Assembly (NCBI GenBank): GCA_027627225.1
Contig: CM051027.1
Coordinates: 89,078,451 to 89,142,450, forward strand
Direction: 5' to 3'
From: Congeria kusceri
Taxonomy: Eukaryota > Mollusca > Bivalvia > Myida > Dreissenidae
DNA length: 64,000 nucleotides
The translations under genes were made by a program, and so were the position numbers. Each line of letters begins with the position of its first letter. The first letter of the stretch is position 1. Positions 37,301 through 52,300 of the stretch are shown here, in pieces. A model generated the notes under the pieces. The model did no database searches, had not been told where the DNA came from, and worked only from the letters and a program-made list of their open reading frames with translations.

Positions 37301-40300
37301 GGAGTAATGGCCCTTGACTTTTGTAAAATTAGCCTTTTTTGCTCTTTCCGCTCTCTAAGTCAAACAGTTTTAATCCAATTTTCACCAAACTTTATGAAAA
37401 TGTTTGTAATAATAATATCTAGATAAATTTCGATAATCAGAAAAATCGCCCCAGGAATTGTGGAGTTATGGCCCTTGAAATATATAAAATTAGCCTCTTT
37501 TGCCATTTCCGCTCTCTGAGTCTAACAGTTTTCATCCAATCTTCACCAAACTTCATGACAATGTTTGTAATACATGTAATAATATCTATGTCAAGATCAA
37601 TAATCAGCCAAATTGCCCCAGGAAATGTGGAGTTATTGCCCTTGAATCATCTGAAATTTGCCTTTTTACCTTCAAAGTCCAACAATGTTCATCCAATCTT
37701 CACCAAACTTTATGAACATGTTTGTGGGCATAATATTTTGGCCAGGTTAAATAATCAGCCAAATGGCCCCAGGAATTGTGGAGTTATGGCCCATGATTAT
37801 CTAAAATAAGCATTTTTTCCTATTTTAACCTAGAGGGGGGCTTGACTGTTTTACAAACAGCTCTTGTTCTCACTTTGAACTCCTGGTCAGAATTCGTGAA
37901 CAGTACTTACATTTGAAATTTATATTATAATAAAAAGTCTTTCCATGCTCCTTTATAATTCTTACATCAGAATTGCTGATTGTTGTACAGATATGTTTGG
38001 TTTGATCATGAAAATCAAAGCTTAATGAAAACTGTTCTCTCTGAGATTGTAAAGCATGATTTTATCAAATATTAGTCAAGGTTAAATATGACAGACAGGT
38101 TAATATGACTGGGTGGATCTTCGTTTAGTTGTCAATGTCTTGATCAAATCTGGGTTGTTTACATTTTAGACGGGTTTCATGTCAAAGTTCGTCTACCACA
38201 CATACAGTCAGGTTTTAACCCAAGTTCTTGTCACTCTGCTCAGAGATATATTTGAACAAGAAAAAGGTAAATTCTACTTACTATTGTTAGTGAATACCAT
38301 GTTGGATAAATGTGACATATTATTAAGCAAATAGCTTTAACCAGATGTTCTGTCATAGTCTTTGGATCTGTGAAAAGAGGTATTTTATATAAGTGCCAAA
38401 ATGTGAATTTAGTATATGTATCATGTTATACTTGTATATTGTACCGTATTGTGCCTATTTATCGCCCCCCGGGGGCGTTAACATTTTTCAAAACGAGGGC
38501 GTTTATTAAGGTGTCATTAATTTCAGAACGTCAATTGTAAAACTTAAGAGCATGTATATGTTTTAAGTAAATACACTTCATGTATCATAAGTTTAATTTT
38601 AAACGATATTTAAGGCTTAAAAGCCGTAAAAAGCCGTGTATAACACACACTTTTTTACCTTAAAATTCTACTGTGAAGATTTGGTTAGACAGTTACAGTC
38701 ATTTTCAACGAATTTTTAATTTTTATTTTTAATTTTAGTTATATTTATTTCATATTTAATTCATATTTTTAAATTAACAAAACATTGCATTCTTACTACC
38801 TTGCCATCACATTTCCAATTTGAACAAACAATAAAATCCGTGCAAAACACTGTCATTGACACTAAGTACGACCTGTTACAACTGACAAGAAGTGAAAGCC
38901 CGACGTCATCAATTAGCCAGGCTTCTAAAGTCGGTAGTAACAGCCATCGCAAAGGTGTCCGTTTGACTTCAAAGGTCTTTGATCCGTCTGCCGAGCTGGG
39001 GCCATTCGCTAGCGGTTTGTAGCAGTGAGCATATAACACACGATTAGCACGTGGTCAGTGAAAAACGCATCAATCAACACTACTGTACCTGAACAATGCA
39101 AGCACTGACGATAGAGCATTAATGAATTTAGCGTTCTAGGGGAAACGTCAAAGTTGTGAACAAATCAGACAGTTGTTTTGTTGCACTGGATAAATTTGAG
39201 ATTTAAATGGGAGTGATGAAATTTACATGTATTGGAATTAAAAAGGAGATTGTGTTACGGCATAAAACATATTGAATACTAACATGAATATTTAAATTAA
39301 ATTTGGATTAATATGTGTTTGGCGCAAAAGGTAATTATGTATATGTATCTGAAGTTGCATTGGTTATGATTTTATGGAAGTAAATTTACCATAGTACAAT
39401 ATTCCAGATGAACAACAATAAAAACATGGACAAAATTTGGTAAAATAACATCAGTGGACATAACAAACAACACCTGCAAAGTGTTTCGAGTTTTTCCCCT
39501 CAAATTTTGCTTTAAAAAATATTATTTTCAGGTAAGAAATTATTTTACATACGTCAAAAATGGAGGGGTTGTTTATTAGGTAGGGGGCGCTAAATAGGCA
39601 CAATACGGTATGTTTTTTTTTTCTTGTTTATGTAAAAATGGCTGAAACATTGTAGTTTTGTGTGCCTTTATGAAAAATAAGTGCATTTAGAGAGCAATGA
39701 GAGAGTGTAGTCAGGAAAATTACATACTGTATTATATTTGTGTGCAGAGTTGCCTGGAGAGTTCATGAAGGAGATCGAGGTGTATGTGAAGAAGCTGTGG
39801 TCGGCCAGCCAGCAGAACCTGGAGACGATGTATCAGCACCTCAAGGACACGCGCCACGTGAACATGGGCACCTACGAGCTCGTCGTCTACAGCAGTGCCG
39901 CCTGCATTGACCTCATGTTCTGGGCAGTCAAGGAGGAGTCTGGTGCGTGTTTTACTGTGTTTTGTAACGAGATATCTCTGTGCATAAATTCAATAGCACA
40001 AAAAAGGCACTGCGACCATTATGGATTAATTCTCTTAGCATAGATTCAGTACTTAAAATCAGTAGCATCGAAAAAGTAATTGTTATAGAAAAATCTGTAA
40101 ATTTTCTTGGACTTTCAGTTCAGTAACCAAAATCATTAATATCAAAATGTGCTGAAACTTGCAAATTCTAATTCATGAAGAAGTTTTTGTTTCAACAAAT
40201 GTCATTTTAATCGTTCTTAAGATAGCTATAAATGTATGGTTTTGACATATATAGTAATAAACTGAAACCATTGTGAAACTAGATGCCGAGAGCCTGTGCT

Positions 40301-43300
40301 ACAAGCTGACAGAGAAGATATCATCGAACACAGAGAAGAAGCTGCTGCTGTCCCATGCACCTATCCTGCTTGTCTGTCTGGAGGTACTGTTGGAGTATTT
40401 GTGGGTTTGATCAACCACAGCTGTGAATTGTTGGCAGAAACTTATTTTAGATTATTATACCTCACTTTGTTTTCCAATTGTAAAATCCCATATCCTCATC
40501 CCTGCATAAATTTAATATGCCATTTCACTGGAAAGTAATATACCCCGAGCGGAGTATAATTTTTAATATACCTCGCTTGTGGACCAAAATATACACCGCC
40601 TGTGACCTAAAAATAGCAACTCAGGTTTTCTGATAAATCCGTATAAGCTGATAATCGGTTTAGGCGCTTATTGAAATGTATTTACAAAATTAAAGTTGAG
40701 CGCTTGATTCTCCACAAATAAACTTGAGTTCACTATGTATGATAAGTTTGTTCTTTGAATTACAGTATTTGTGTTTGGTATAATGAAATGAATATCATAG
40801 GCATGTTGAGGGTTATAGTAAATATTGCCCCCCCCCCCCCTCGAAGAAGGCAACCTTCGGCCTCGATTGATATCACTCTCCTCTGGGAGCAATATTTACT
40901 CAACTTCTCAACTGCCTATGATATTTATATAATATAACCTACATTTTCATCTAATGAAATGGCTGGATGACACCCATTAAGTGAAACACTTTATCATTCA
41001 GGGCATTTTCTTAAAAGACTGTTTCAGGCTTTTGATTGGCTATTTTGAACCTAGCCTTCTCAAAATCTGTAGTAAGCATTACCATATATGAATATCTACT
41101 GTTCACGCGTTCCAATAATGTACATGCACATGACCAATCAACATGTAGGTTATATTCGCTGTTCTAGGTTCACTCCTTAACCAATAAGACCAATAAGATT
41201 TTGCTTAATAACTATTACTTACATTTGCGATGTTTTATGGTGTATTTCATTGTCTAGATTTGATGCTTCCCAAAAGGGGGGAGCATATAGTCGCTGCTTT
41301 GTCCGTCCATCCGAATTTTAATTTCACTCAGTTTGTCTGGGTGTGAAACTAATTTCTCAGATGATTTTATCCATCATACTACATGTCCGTCCTTCCATCC
41401 TTCCATCTCTCCGTCCTTCCTATACTTTGTTTCCATGCGAAATCTCAGGAGCTAATGACACGAATTTGATGAAACTTGATATGCAGCATCCCTATGAGGT
41501 GGACATGCAAGATTGTCCGGTTTTTTCGGTTCTATGATTTTTCAGGGAGTTATTGCCCATTGATTAGAAACAGGACATTTTCTAACTAAATTTTCGTTTC
41601 TGCGCGAGATCTCGGGAACTAAGAACCCAAATTCAATTTAACTTTATATGCAGCTTCCCTACAAAGGGGACATGCCCATATTGTCAAGTTGTTTTGGGCC
41701 CGGCTAGAACAGTTGGTAGAACGCTGGACTGTCAATCCGGGGATCGTGAGTTCGAACCCCAGCCCGGCCACATAACTTGTGTAGGAATTTTTCATGAAAT
41801 TATTTCTATGGCCATTCTCCCCCTACCTCTGATTCAAGTAGGGCCATTGTCAGTTACTGGCATAGGTATGTGCACTTAGTACTGGTTAACTGCGTAGATT
41901 GGCTGAGCTTGCGCAGGAAAAGTGTGAGTAGGTTAACTGACCGCCATGATATGACTGAAATACTGCTAAAAATGGCGAAAAAATCCAAACATACAAAATT
42001 TTCAGGGAATAATAGCCCATTGATTATTAATTGGCTTATTTTGCTTGTCCACACTATAAATTGGCCATTGATGGGATCTTAGAATTACTTGGCACAAATG
42101 TTTGCTGCAATGAGCTGGTGTGTACTGCTCATAAATCAGGTCCCTAGGTCAAATGTCAAGGTCACATCTTGAGGTCAAATTGACACTTTGCTTGTCTGTG
42201 CTTTAGCTTGCGAGGGATTTTAAAAACTACTTGGCATAAATGTTAACCTCAATGGGACAACATAAAGTGCATGTGTAAATCAGATCCATATGTCAAAGGT
42301 CAAGGTCACACTTAGAGGTCAAAGGTCAAAATCAGTTTTCAGCTTGTCCTGACTATAACATGATCATAGATTTAGTTATTTTCCAATTTAATGGCACAAA
42401 TGCCTAAATGAGACGGCATGTTACAAACATGAATTAGATCTCTAGGTCAAAAGTCAATGTCATACTCAGAGATCACAAGTAGAAATTGGCCTTTTGGTTG
42501 TCCGGACTTTTAACTTCTTGAATGGATTTTAAGACTTTCACGAATGTTAGCCCTAACATGGCAACGTGTCTCCGTATGAATCAGGTTCTAAGGTTTCAGG
42601 TCAGGGCCACGTTTAGAGGGCAAGGCGGCATCTGGGAGCATCCATTGGTTCTACCAATATTCTTGTATTGTACCATTGTTATATATTATGCAGAAGTATC
42701 ATAGTACTTAATGTGAAAGATGTTATTCAAGTATTCCAGACCACCCGTGCAATGTATTACCAGTAAATTCCACAAAATATATTCGAGAATTTGTTAAAAC
42801 TTACTGTGTAAGCAAAAAAGTTGCTGTGTCTTTCTGAAAATTCTTGTAGCATTATTACAAGCTGCCCTACTTTTCCATACTTTTTTTACCTTCTCCCTAC
42901 TTTTTCCCTACTTTTTCTTCAAAATGCCCTATTCCTACTTTTTATTTGCCCCAATTTTGTGTGTGTGTGTGTGTAAAATCACATTAATTGTAATCTTTTA
43001 TCCTGTTCACTTTATTAATTATTGTGAATATTTGAGTTTGTAACTGTCTTTACGACTGTCTGTGTGGAATTTACCTATCTTAAATATATTTTAGACCTCT
43101 GTATATGACAGTCACCACTTATTTAGAGGACGTATGGAGTGCTTCATGCATGCAGCTGTTGTGTGTTGGAGATAACCTGACCAAGCTACAACAGGGTTGC
43201 CACTTAACTTAAAAGTCGGGAAATTTGGTTTTTTTCATGGTCAGTAAAATGTTCAGTGGTTATGGCAGTCTTCAAGCAGTATTTATTAGTATTTCCAAAA

Positions 43301-46300
43301 TATTTTGGTGTGATTGTGTATAAACATAATTTAAATGTGTTTTACTCAATTTTGTTTTTAGCTCACCTGAGCACAACGTGCTCATGGTGAGCTTTTAGGA
43401 TCGCCTTTTGTACGTCGTGCGTCGTGTGTAAACATTTTCATTCAAAGAACATCTTCTAAACCACTGGGCAGATTTTTACGAAACTTCACAGGTATGATCC
43501 TTGGGTGACCCGCTTTCAAAATTGTTCAAATCGTTTTGGTCCGCTGCATATGTAGGTCACCAGAGCTAAAAATAGATTAAAATCTGAAAACTTTAAAAAC
43601 CTTCTCTGAAACCGCAAGGCGTGGAGCTTTCATATTTGATATGTGACATCCTCTAGTGGTCCTCTAAAAAGATTGTTCAAATGATGCCCCTAGGGTCAAA
43701 ACTGGCCACGCCCCAGGGGTCACATGGTTTATATAGACTTGTATAGCAAAATGACTTAAAAAATCTCTCTGAAACTGAAAGGCCTAGAGGTTTCATATTT
43801 GGTATGTAACATTGTATTGTGGTCCGCTACAAAGATTGTTGAAATGATGACACTGGGGTCAAAACTGGCCACGTCCCGGGGGTCACATGGTTTATACAGA
43901 CTTGAATAGCAAAATGACTTTTCAAAAATCTTCCCCTCTGAAACCGCAAGGCCCTGAGGTTTCATATTTGGTATGTAACATTGTTTAGTGGTCCTCTACA
44001 AAGATTGTTCAAATGATGCCCCTGGGGTCAAAACTGGCCACACCCAGGGGCTCACATGGTTTATATAGACTTAAATAGCAAAATGACTTTAAAAATCTTC
44101 TTCTCTGAAACTGCAAGGCCTAAAGGTTTCATATTTGGTATGTAACATTGTATAGTGGTCCTCTACAAAGATTGTTCAAATGATACCCCTGGGGTCAAAA
44201 CTGGCCACACCCCGGGGGTCACATGGTTTATATAGATTTAAATAGCAAAATGACTTAAAAAATCTTCTCCTCTGAAACCGCAAGGCCCAGAGGTTTCATA
44301 TTTGGTATGTAACATTGTATGGTGGTCCTCTACAAAGGTTGTTGAAATGATGCCCCTGGGGTCAAAACTGGCCACACCCCAGGGGTCATATGGTTTATAT
44401 AGGCTTGAATAGCAAAATGACTTTAAAAATCTTCTCCTCTGAAACCGCAAGGCCCAGAGGTTTGATATTTGGTAAGTAAGATTGTATAGTGGTCCTCCAC
44501 AAAGATTGTTCAAATGATGCCCGTGGGGTTAAAACTGGCCACACCCCGGGGCTCACATGGTTTATATAGACTTAAATGGCAAAATGACTTCTCTGAAACC
44601 GCAATTCGAAGAGGTTTCATATTTGGTATGTAAAATTGTATAGTGGTCCTCTACAAAGATTGTTCAAATGATGCCCCTGGGGTCAAAACTGGCCACACCC
44701 TGGGGGTCACATGGTTTATATAGACTTGAATAGCAAAATGACTTTAAAACCTTCTCGTTTGAAACTTCAAGGCCTAGAGGTTTTGTAATTGGTATGTAAC
44801 ATTGTGTAGTGGTCCTTTACAAAGATTGTTCAAATGATGCCCCTGGGGTCAGAACTGGCCACACCTCGTGGCTCACATGGTTTATATAGACTTAAATAGC
44901 ATAATGACTTAAAATCTTCTCCTCTGAAATTTCAAGGCCTAGAGGTTTTATATTTGGTATGTAACATTGTGTAGTGGTCCTCTACAAAGATTGTTCAAAT
45001 GATGCCCCTGGGGTCAGAACTGGCCACACCTCGTGGCTCACATGGTTTATATAGACATTTTTTTTTTTTTAGCAAAATGACTTTAAAAACCTTCTCATCT
45101 GAAACTGCAAGGCCTAGAGGTTTCATATTTGGTATGTAACATTGTGTAGTGATCCTCTATAAAGATTGTTCAAATGATGCCCCTGGGGTCAAAACTGGCC
45201 CCACCCCGGGGGTCACAATGTTTATATACACTTAAATAGGAAAATGACTTTAAAAATCATCTTTCCTGAAACCGCAAGGCCCGGAGGTTTCATATTTGGT
45301 AAGTAATGTTGTATAGTGGTCCTCTACAAAGATTGTTCAAATGATGCCCCTGGGGTCAAAACTGGCCACACCTGGGGGCTCACATGGTTTATATAGACAT
45401 AAATGGCAAAATGATTAAAAAATTATGATCTGAAACCAAAAGGCCCAGAGGTTTCATATTTGGTTAAAACATTATATCGAGACCTTGATTGGGATTGCAT
45501 ATGGGATGGGTGGGGTCAAGGTCACTGTTACTAAAAATAGAAAAATGGTTTCTGCTCAATAACTTTAGAACGAATTGAGATATTTTAATGAAACTTAATA
45601 CATAGATACCTTATATTGACACCTCGTATGCGATTACATAAGGGATGGGAGGGGTCAAGGTCGCTGATACTAAAAATAGAAAAACGGTTTAGGCTCAATA
45701 TCTTGAGAACGCATTCAGATATTTCAATGAAACTTAATACATAAATACTTTATTTTGAGACCTCGATTGGGATTGCATATGGGGTGGGTGGGGTCTAGGT
45801 CGCCATTATTAAACATAGAAAAATGGTTTCCGCTAAATATCTTGAGAACGCATTGAGCTATTTTAATGAAACTTAATAAATAAGCACCTTATATCAAGAC
45901 ATTGCTTGGGATTGCATATGGGGTGGGTGGGGTCAAGGTCACTGTTACTGAAAATAGAAAAACGGTTTCCGCTCAATAACTTGAGTAAGCATTGGGACAT
46001 TTTAATGAAACTTAATACACATATCTTATATTGAGACCTCACTTGGGTTTGTTTACGAGGTGGGTGGGGTCAAGGTCACTGTTATTAAAAGTAGAAAAAC
46101 GGTTTACGCTCAATAACTTAAGAACCCATTGAGATATTTTAAGGAAACTTCATACGTAGATACCTTATATCAAGACCTTGCTTCACGTATGTAGTGGGTG
46201 GGGTCAAGGTCAAGGTCACTGGTACTAAAAATAGAAAAACAATTTTCACTCAATAACTTGAAAACCTATTGAGATATTTTAATGAAACTTCATACATAGA

Positions 46301-49300
46301 TATCAGGTGAGCGACCTAGGGCCATCGTGGCCCTCTTGTTATGTTAACTTTAGACTTTTGAAGCCTGAAAGGCTTTGCAACCCGTGCCTGCAGTGCAGAC
46401 TCATCCAATGCTTTTCTTGCTTTGTAGAGGCGTCTGGGATGCAACTGCAGTTGCAGTGCGTTCATGCCGTACTCAATATTTCAAACAGTGTTGATTTGTT
46501 TCAGAGGCAGTGCAGAAATCATTAGATGCAGAAACATGAAATTTATTCATTTTTTTACTCAGAAATCTGCAATAATCTATCATTTTGATGCGGTTGTTCT
46601 CCGTTTGCCAACTTCAAAAGCACTAAAAAACTATAATTTTATCATACTAATAGTGTTTTGTGCAAAATTCTTAATCTTTATTAACACAAACTACCATTCG
46701 CAGATCATTTTTATATACACACAGCAAATATGCAGAAACGAAATCCTTGTGATTTCAATATTTTAAATTGATATCTTCATTTTGACCCCGCAACACTTCA
46801 AGTAAAGAGTTATTTGACTTTTGGTTTTCAAAATCTACAGAAATCACTGCCCATACTTACTCTACAGTGTGTTATTAAGTTAATAAGTTATCAAACAGAT
46901 GATAAAATGGTTTTATATATTATAAATCAAATAACCATGCTTCTACATGTATATTCAGGTTTCACTTACTAATAGAGAAATAAGAAAAAGATCTATATTC
47001 TGGAGTAAATTTTTGTTTCAAACTTTAGTAAACAAACAATATTTAATGATGTTGACTAACTGGGTAGGAAAGGACTCAACAAATGTCAACAAAAAAATTT
47101 CTTTAGTGTGGAGGAGGGATTTTGCTTATGGGGAAGCAGACTCTTAGAAGCCATGCCAAAGGACAGAAGCTCTTTTACTAGTATCAAAGGTGAAAACAGA
47201 GAAGAACGTTATGCCTTTGTATCCGACAGCAGAGTTATATATGTGAATATGTGTGTTTATAGCCAAGTCCAGTCTAGTCAATTATCATCACTGACTAATA
47301 TCATCATTATAATATTTTCTCTCATATATTTTGGTATTTGTTAATGAAAGTTTTATATATCTGAAACAGAAAAAAATATGAAAGTGTAGATTGGATGATT
47401 GTCGGGGAAAATGAGGCCTAAAAAATATGGTCGTATTGGTCAGTGAAAAGTATGGTTTAGTCAAGGAAATGTCAGGTCATTTTATCTTCTCAAGTGAGTG
47501 GCAACCCTGAACAAGAGGACCTTATGGTTCTCTCCAGCACAAGAGCAGCTTTGCATGAAGCACAGATGTTTCATATACTGTGTAATACAGGGTTTACTTC
47601 TTTTTATCTTCCTTTCAAAGGTAAGTAATATCCTTACTTTCCCTTCTTTTTGGATTTAAAATCTCTACTTCTTTTTGGATTTAAAATCCCTACTTTGCCC
47701 TACTTTTCTGAAAATGTTGACCCTACTTTTGCCCTACTTTTTTATGTTAGGTGGCTGCATTATATAGTAATGAAATTAACTCAGTTATAACTCTGTCACG
47801 CAGAACTGTTTTACTACATAATATCAAAAGGTGATATTTATGCAATGCAATTTGAAACTGTTAGTACCGGCTATGTCTTAAGTACTAGGAAACTTCATGC
47901 ATTAGCAATAATGTGTTTGTGCCATTATTTACTGCACATTCTTGTAACAGTTATTACCAGTGTATGGAATTTAATGAACTATTATTACTTTGTATGCAAA
48001 AGTATATGTTTGTTATAACCAGGTTAATCATTGTTAAATAATTATATTGGTAATTGGTTTGCTCAGTCAGTAGGTCTGTGTGTCAGAAGGTCTGTTGGTA
48101 GACCACTTTCGTTTCTGCTCGTTAAGTTGAAGAGTTTTCATCTGATCTTCACCAAAATTAATGAAAATGTTTGTTGGCATAATTTCTAGGTCAAGTTTGA
48201 TAATCAGCCAAATTGCCGCAGGAATTGTGCAGTTATGGCCCTTGAATTATCTAAAATTTGCCTTTTTAGCCGTTTCCGCTTCCTAAGTCCAACAGTTTTC
48301 ATCTGATCTTCACCAGACTTGCTGAAAATGTTTTTTAACAGTGTTTCAGTCATATCATGGCGGTCAGTTAACCTACTCACACTTTCCTGGGCAAACTTAG
48401 CCGATCTAAGCGGTTTACCAGTGCTAAGTGCACATACTTATGCCAGTAACTTTCAGCTGCCCTACTTGAATCAGAGGTAGGGGAGAATGGTCGTAGAAAT
48501 ACTTTCATGACCAATCCCCACACAAGTTATGTGACCGGGCTGGGGTTCGAACTCACGATCCCAGGATTGACAGTCAAGCGCTCTACCAACTGAGATAGCC
48601 AGGCCCGGTGGGCATAATACCTCAGCCAAGTGTGATGATCAGCCAAATTGCCCCAGGAATTGTGGACTTATGGCCCTTGAATTATCAAAAATGGGCCATA
48701 TAAGCGGTTTCCGCTCTCTGAAGTCCAACAGTTTTCATCTAATCTTCACCCAACTTGCTGAAAATGTTCAAGGTTATAATATTTTACCCAAGTTTGATGT
48801 TCAACCAAAACACCCTGGGAACTGCAGAGTTATGGCCCTTGATTTATCTAAAATAAGCTTTTTAGCAGTTTCTGCTCCTTATGTCCAACAGTTCTCATCC
48901 GATCATCACCAAACTTGATATTTTAAAGATTGCTTTTAACCTAGAGGTTGCATATCTGTTTTATAAACTCCTCTTTTTAAACATAAAATCCCTCAAATCC
49001 TAACACTATATTATTTCAGTCATTGGGCAAGCTGGCAGTGAAGTTCCCATTACTAGCATCATCCATGGTCTCCTCTCTGCGAGACTTTCTGGTCACCCCG
49101 TCCCCGATCCTGAGCAAGCTGAACAAGTATGCTAACCCTTCCTCTCGCAACAACATCACCATCACCGTGACGGATGAGGCACGGGCCAGCCAACGGAAGC
49201 CGGGACCCTCAGAGAGGCTCACGAAGGTACTACAGAATGTCCTCGACTGTGCCATCATGAATATCTGCAGGTGAGCGGTCACATGTTTGGTGGAGTAGAA

Positions 49301-52300
49301 ACAGATTAATGTTTGGGCCTTGTTGGGTTTTTCAAAATACAAATTATTGGGAAGAAAACCTGGTTACTTTTGTGTTTGATATGTACTTACAAGTGCACAC
49401 TTCTTTATTTTAAATGAAGTTATTGAAATTAACCTTTTATCTATTGGTAGAAAGACTTATTATTCATGTGTAGTTAACATCATTTATGTGTTAAAAGAAA
49501 TTAGTAAACGCGTATTATATACGTACAATCTGTGTGATACAAATACTTATATATGTACATGAAACATGGTATTACCATTTTGAAAGTACATGGATTATCA
49601 TTGGTGTTGGATCATATAACTTTGCTCAGTAACTTTGTCTTTTGTTTTTATTGAAGACTATCTTTTAGGGCATTAAAGGCCGGTCAGACAGTTGACCCTT
49701 CATGCGTGCAAGCGTTCCTGGCGTCCGTCTCCAACAGGTTGTACAGAGCCGAAATGAGTGACAGGTAGGCAACACTTGAGGCATGTCGTCTGAAAACAAG
49801 GCTGAATGCATGTGCGTAAAGTTTCGTCCTGGATCAGCCTGTGCCGTCTGCTTTTATGGTATTTTATGTTTCAAGGAAGTCTCTTCTAAACCTAAATCCA
49901 CTGTAGGCGGAAAGTGCAATCTGCATAGGCTAATCTGGGACAACACTTTATCCACATGCATTAGCTTTAGACGTCCATGTAAATGCTACACAATTTATTG
50001 TGAAAACTTTGGTATTGACAGTTTTGCAATACTGAACACGTACCATTTACAGTACAATCTGTACTTTTACATGTAAATACTACAAAACATGGCTTTACAA
50101 GTGACAGGAAGGAAACACAGTATCATTAACAGTGTTTTCTTTACCACTGTCATGTTAATACTACAAAATTTGTTGTGAAATCTGTCAGTAACAGGTATGG
50201 TACACATCAAAATTTCTGTCAACAGTTTTTCCATTCCATGTAAAAACAACAAAATTTGTTGCCACGACTTTATGGGCATCATTCCCTGTTCATTTGCTGT
50301 TATCTTGGTTTTGAAATAATTGTGGTTGCTAGATTCGAGTGCCATTTCTTGTGATGAATACATGTGATGTGCTTTTATATGAATGGTTTCAGACAAGCAT
50401 TAATGTTATGCTTAAATTGCAAAAGTGCAATTATTAATTATTCTGCACTTGGTAAGGATAATAGCATTTTAATTGTAGATGATTTTGACATATTACTTCC
50501 TAAGCTCAACACACATATATTCTGTATACATAGTGTACATATATTGTACATATGTGCACTATTCAGTTTATATTATTGGTATGCTTTATGTTTTATTAAA
50601 TGTCTTGTTGCTGCATTACATAACCATCAAACCTTGGTAGGCATGTTCTACAAGTTACATTACAACACATTGAAACGATTGGGAGTTTATTCAGAAAGAG
50701 AATTACTTTATTAAGCAAAGATTTTTGTATTTACTTTTTTTATGAAAACATTTGGTATATTAAGCTGACTTTGTATGTTTTACATTATGCAAAACTACAA
50801 ATTCATGTATGTTTACTAGAGAGATGTCACTATGTTTTTTTAGTCTGGAAATTACCGCTAGGAAAGTATTACACAAACTGGAGGCCTCTCGAGTGCTAGA
50901 GCTTTCTTTCTGAAATGTTTGAAAATTGCAAATTTGCATGGACTGTAAAATAGCATTGCACAATTAATTGTTCATACTTCATACCTAATGTTGTTTTCTG
51001 TTAAAGAAAAATTGTCAATATTTTGTTCTTATAATTAAGTTGTTTCATGATATTTTCTGTGAAGATTTATTGTATGAAGTATTGGTGAAATGTTGCGAAT
51101 GTAATTTGTTTGCATCCTTTATGTCGTATTTCACTTTGCTTTATGTGGCATGGTTTGGGGCCATGCGGGCATTGGTTGCTTTAAATGTTGAGCATAAAAA
51201 ATGCATGGTGCTTCTTCTACATGTATATGAATGTGTAAATGTATACACATTCAAACGAAAACTGTAAAAATCATATGTGTATCAACGTAATTTTGGTTCT
51301 TTATAGATTCTTGTTCATTTCAGCTTATATGTAAAAGTATATTAAGAAAACACATTGGAAACTTGTTAAAATGTGAATATATATTTTTTCCCTCAAAGTG
51401 CATCTCTTCCTGGACTTCATGTTCTTTTTAGAAACCAAAATAGCGCGTTGTTCTTGTTTAAACGGCATAATCTATGTTGTTTCCGCAACTTTATTATAGA
51501 GTCCTGTCTTTGTTAGAATAGTAGAATGTATTTTATATACGAAATTAAAATTGCTTCCATGGTGAAACAATGAATTTGTTTATAAATTTCCTTATGTTAT
51601 GATTATGTTTCTTACAAAGACTTGTCATGTTTGCTTTTCATGACTATTTAGGTGAAAAGAATTTATTTCCTGTTTATAATAAATATTGTTAATTAGGCAA
51701 TCTGTTGTTAAACTTGCACCATGCAACAAATATCACAAATTTCACAAATATCACAAATATCTTGCTCTTTTTTTAAATAATGAGGCTATCCATGGCTAAG
51801 CAGGACATGTCATTTAGTAGCTGCAATGGATCTTAAAAAATCAGTGTTAATTAGGAGCAAGATGACATTGCAAATATCGGTTATATTGCTTGAAATATTT
51901 CATAATACACTTCTGCTTGAGATGGCTTGTAGTATTCTCATTTAACTGAGAAGTTGTGCCTTAAAGGTTCACTGGAATCTTGAGATTTAAGTCATATAAT
52001 TTGACACATCTGAGATTAAATGAGCCAGATAAGGCGCGTACATGCAAAATATTTGCATGGAAAAAAACATGAGATATGCACAGAAAGCAAAATCAGGGTG
52101 ACCATTTACACACAATATTTGAAATTTTTACATACATATGGGAATTAAAAAAAAGACCCATAAATGTTAAAGGTTATGGGTGCGTAGACATTCCTTTATT
52201 GAAAGTGTTTTTAGCTTAACTATTCGAAGAATATAGGTGAGCTGTCCTACTACCTCTGGTGTCGGCGTCTGTGTTCAGAAGTCTTGTAACTTCATAACTA

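Noticed and set aside
41697..41770. Functional tRNA-Asp gene
   Set aside because: The acceptor and D stems pair poorly, and the same head plus 200 bp body occurs again at 48333-48608, which marks it as a SINE.
43238..44513. Minus-strand ORFs with repeated peptides such as MLHTKYETS
   Set aside because: They are the 168 bp tandem unit read antisense, with no codon-level conservation between units.
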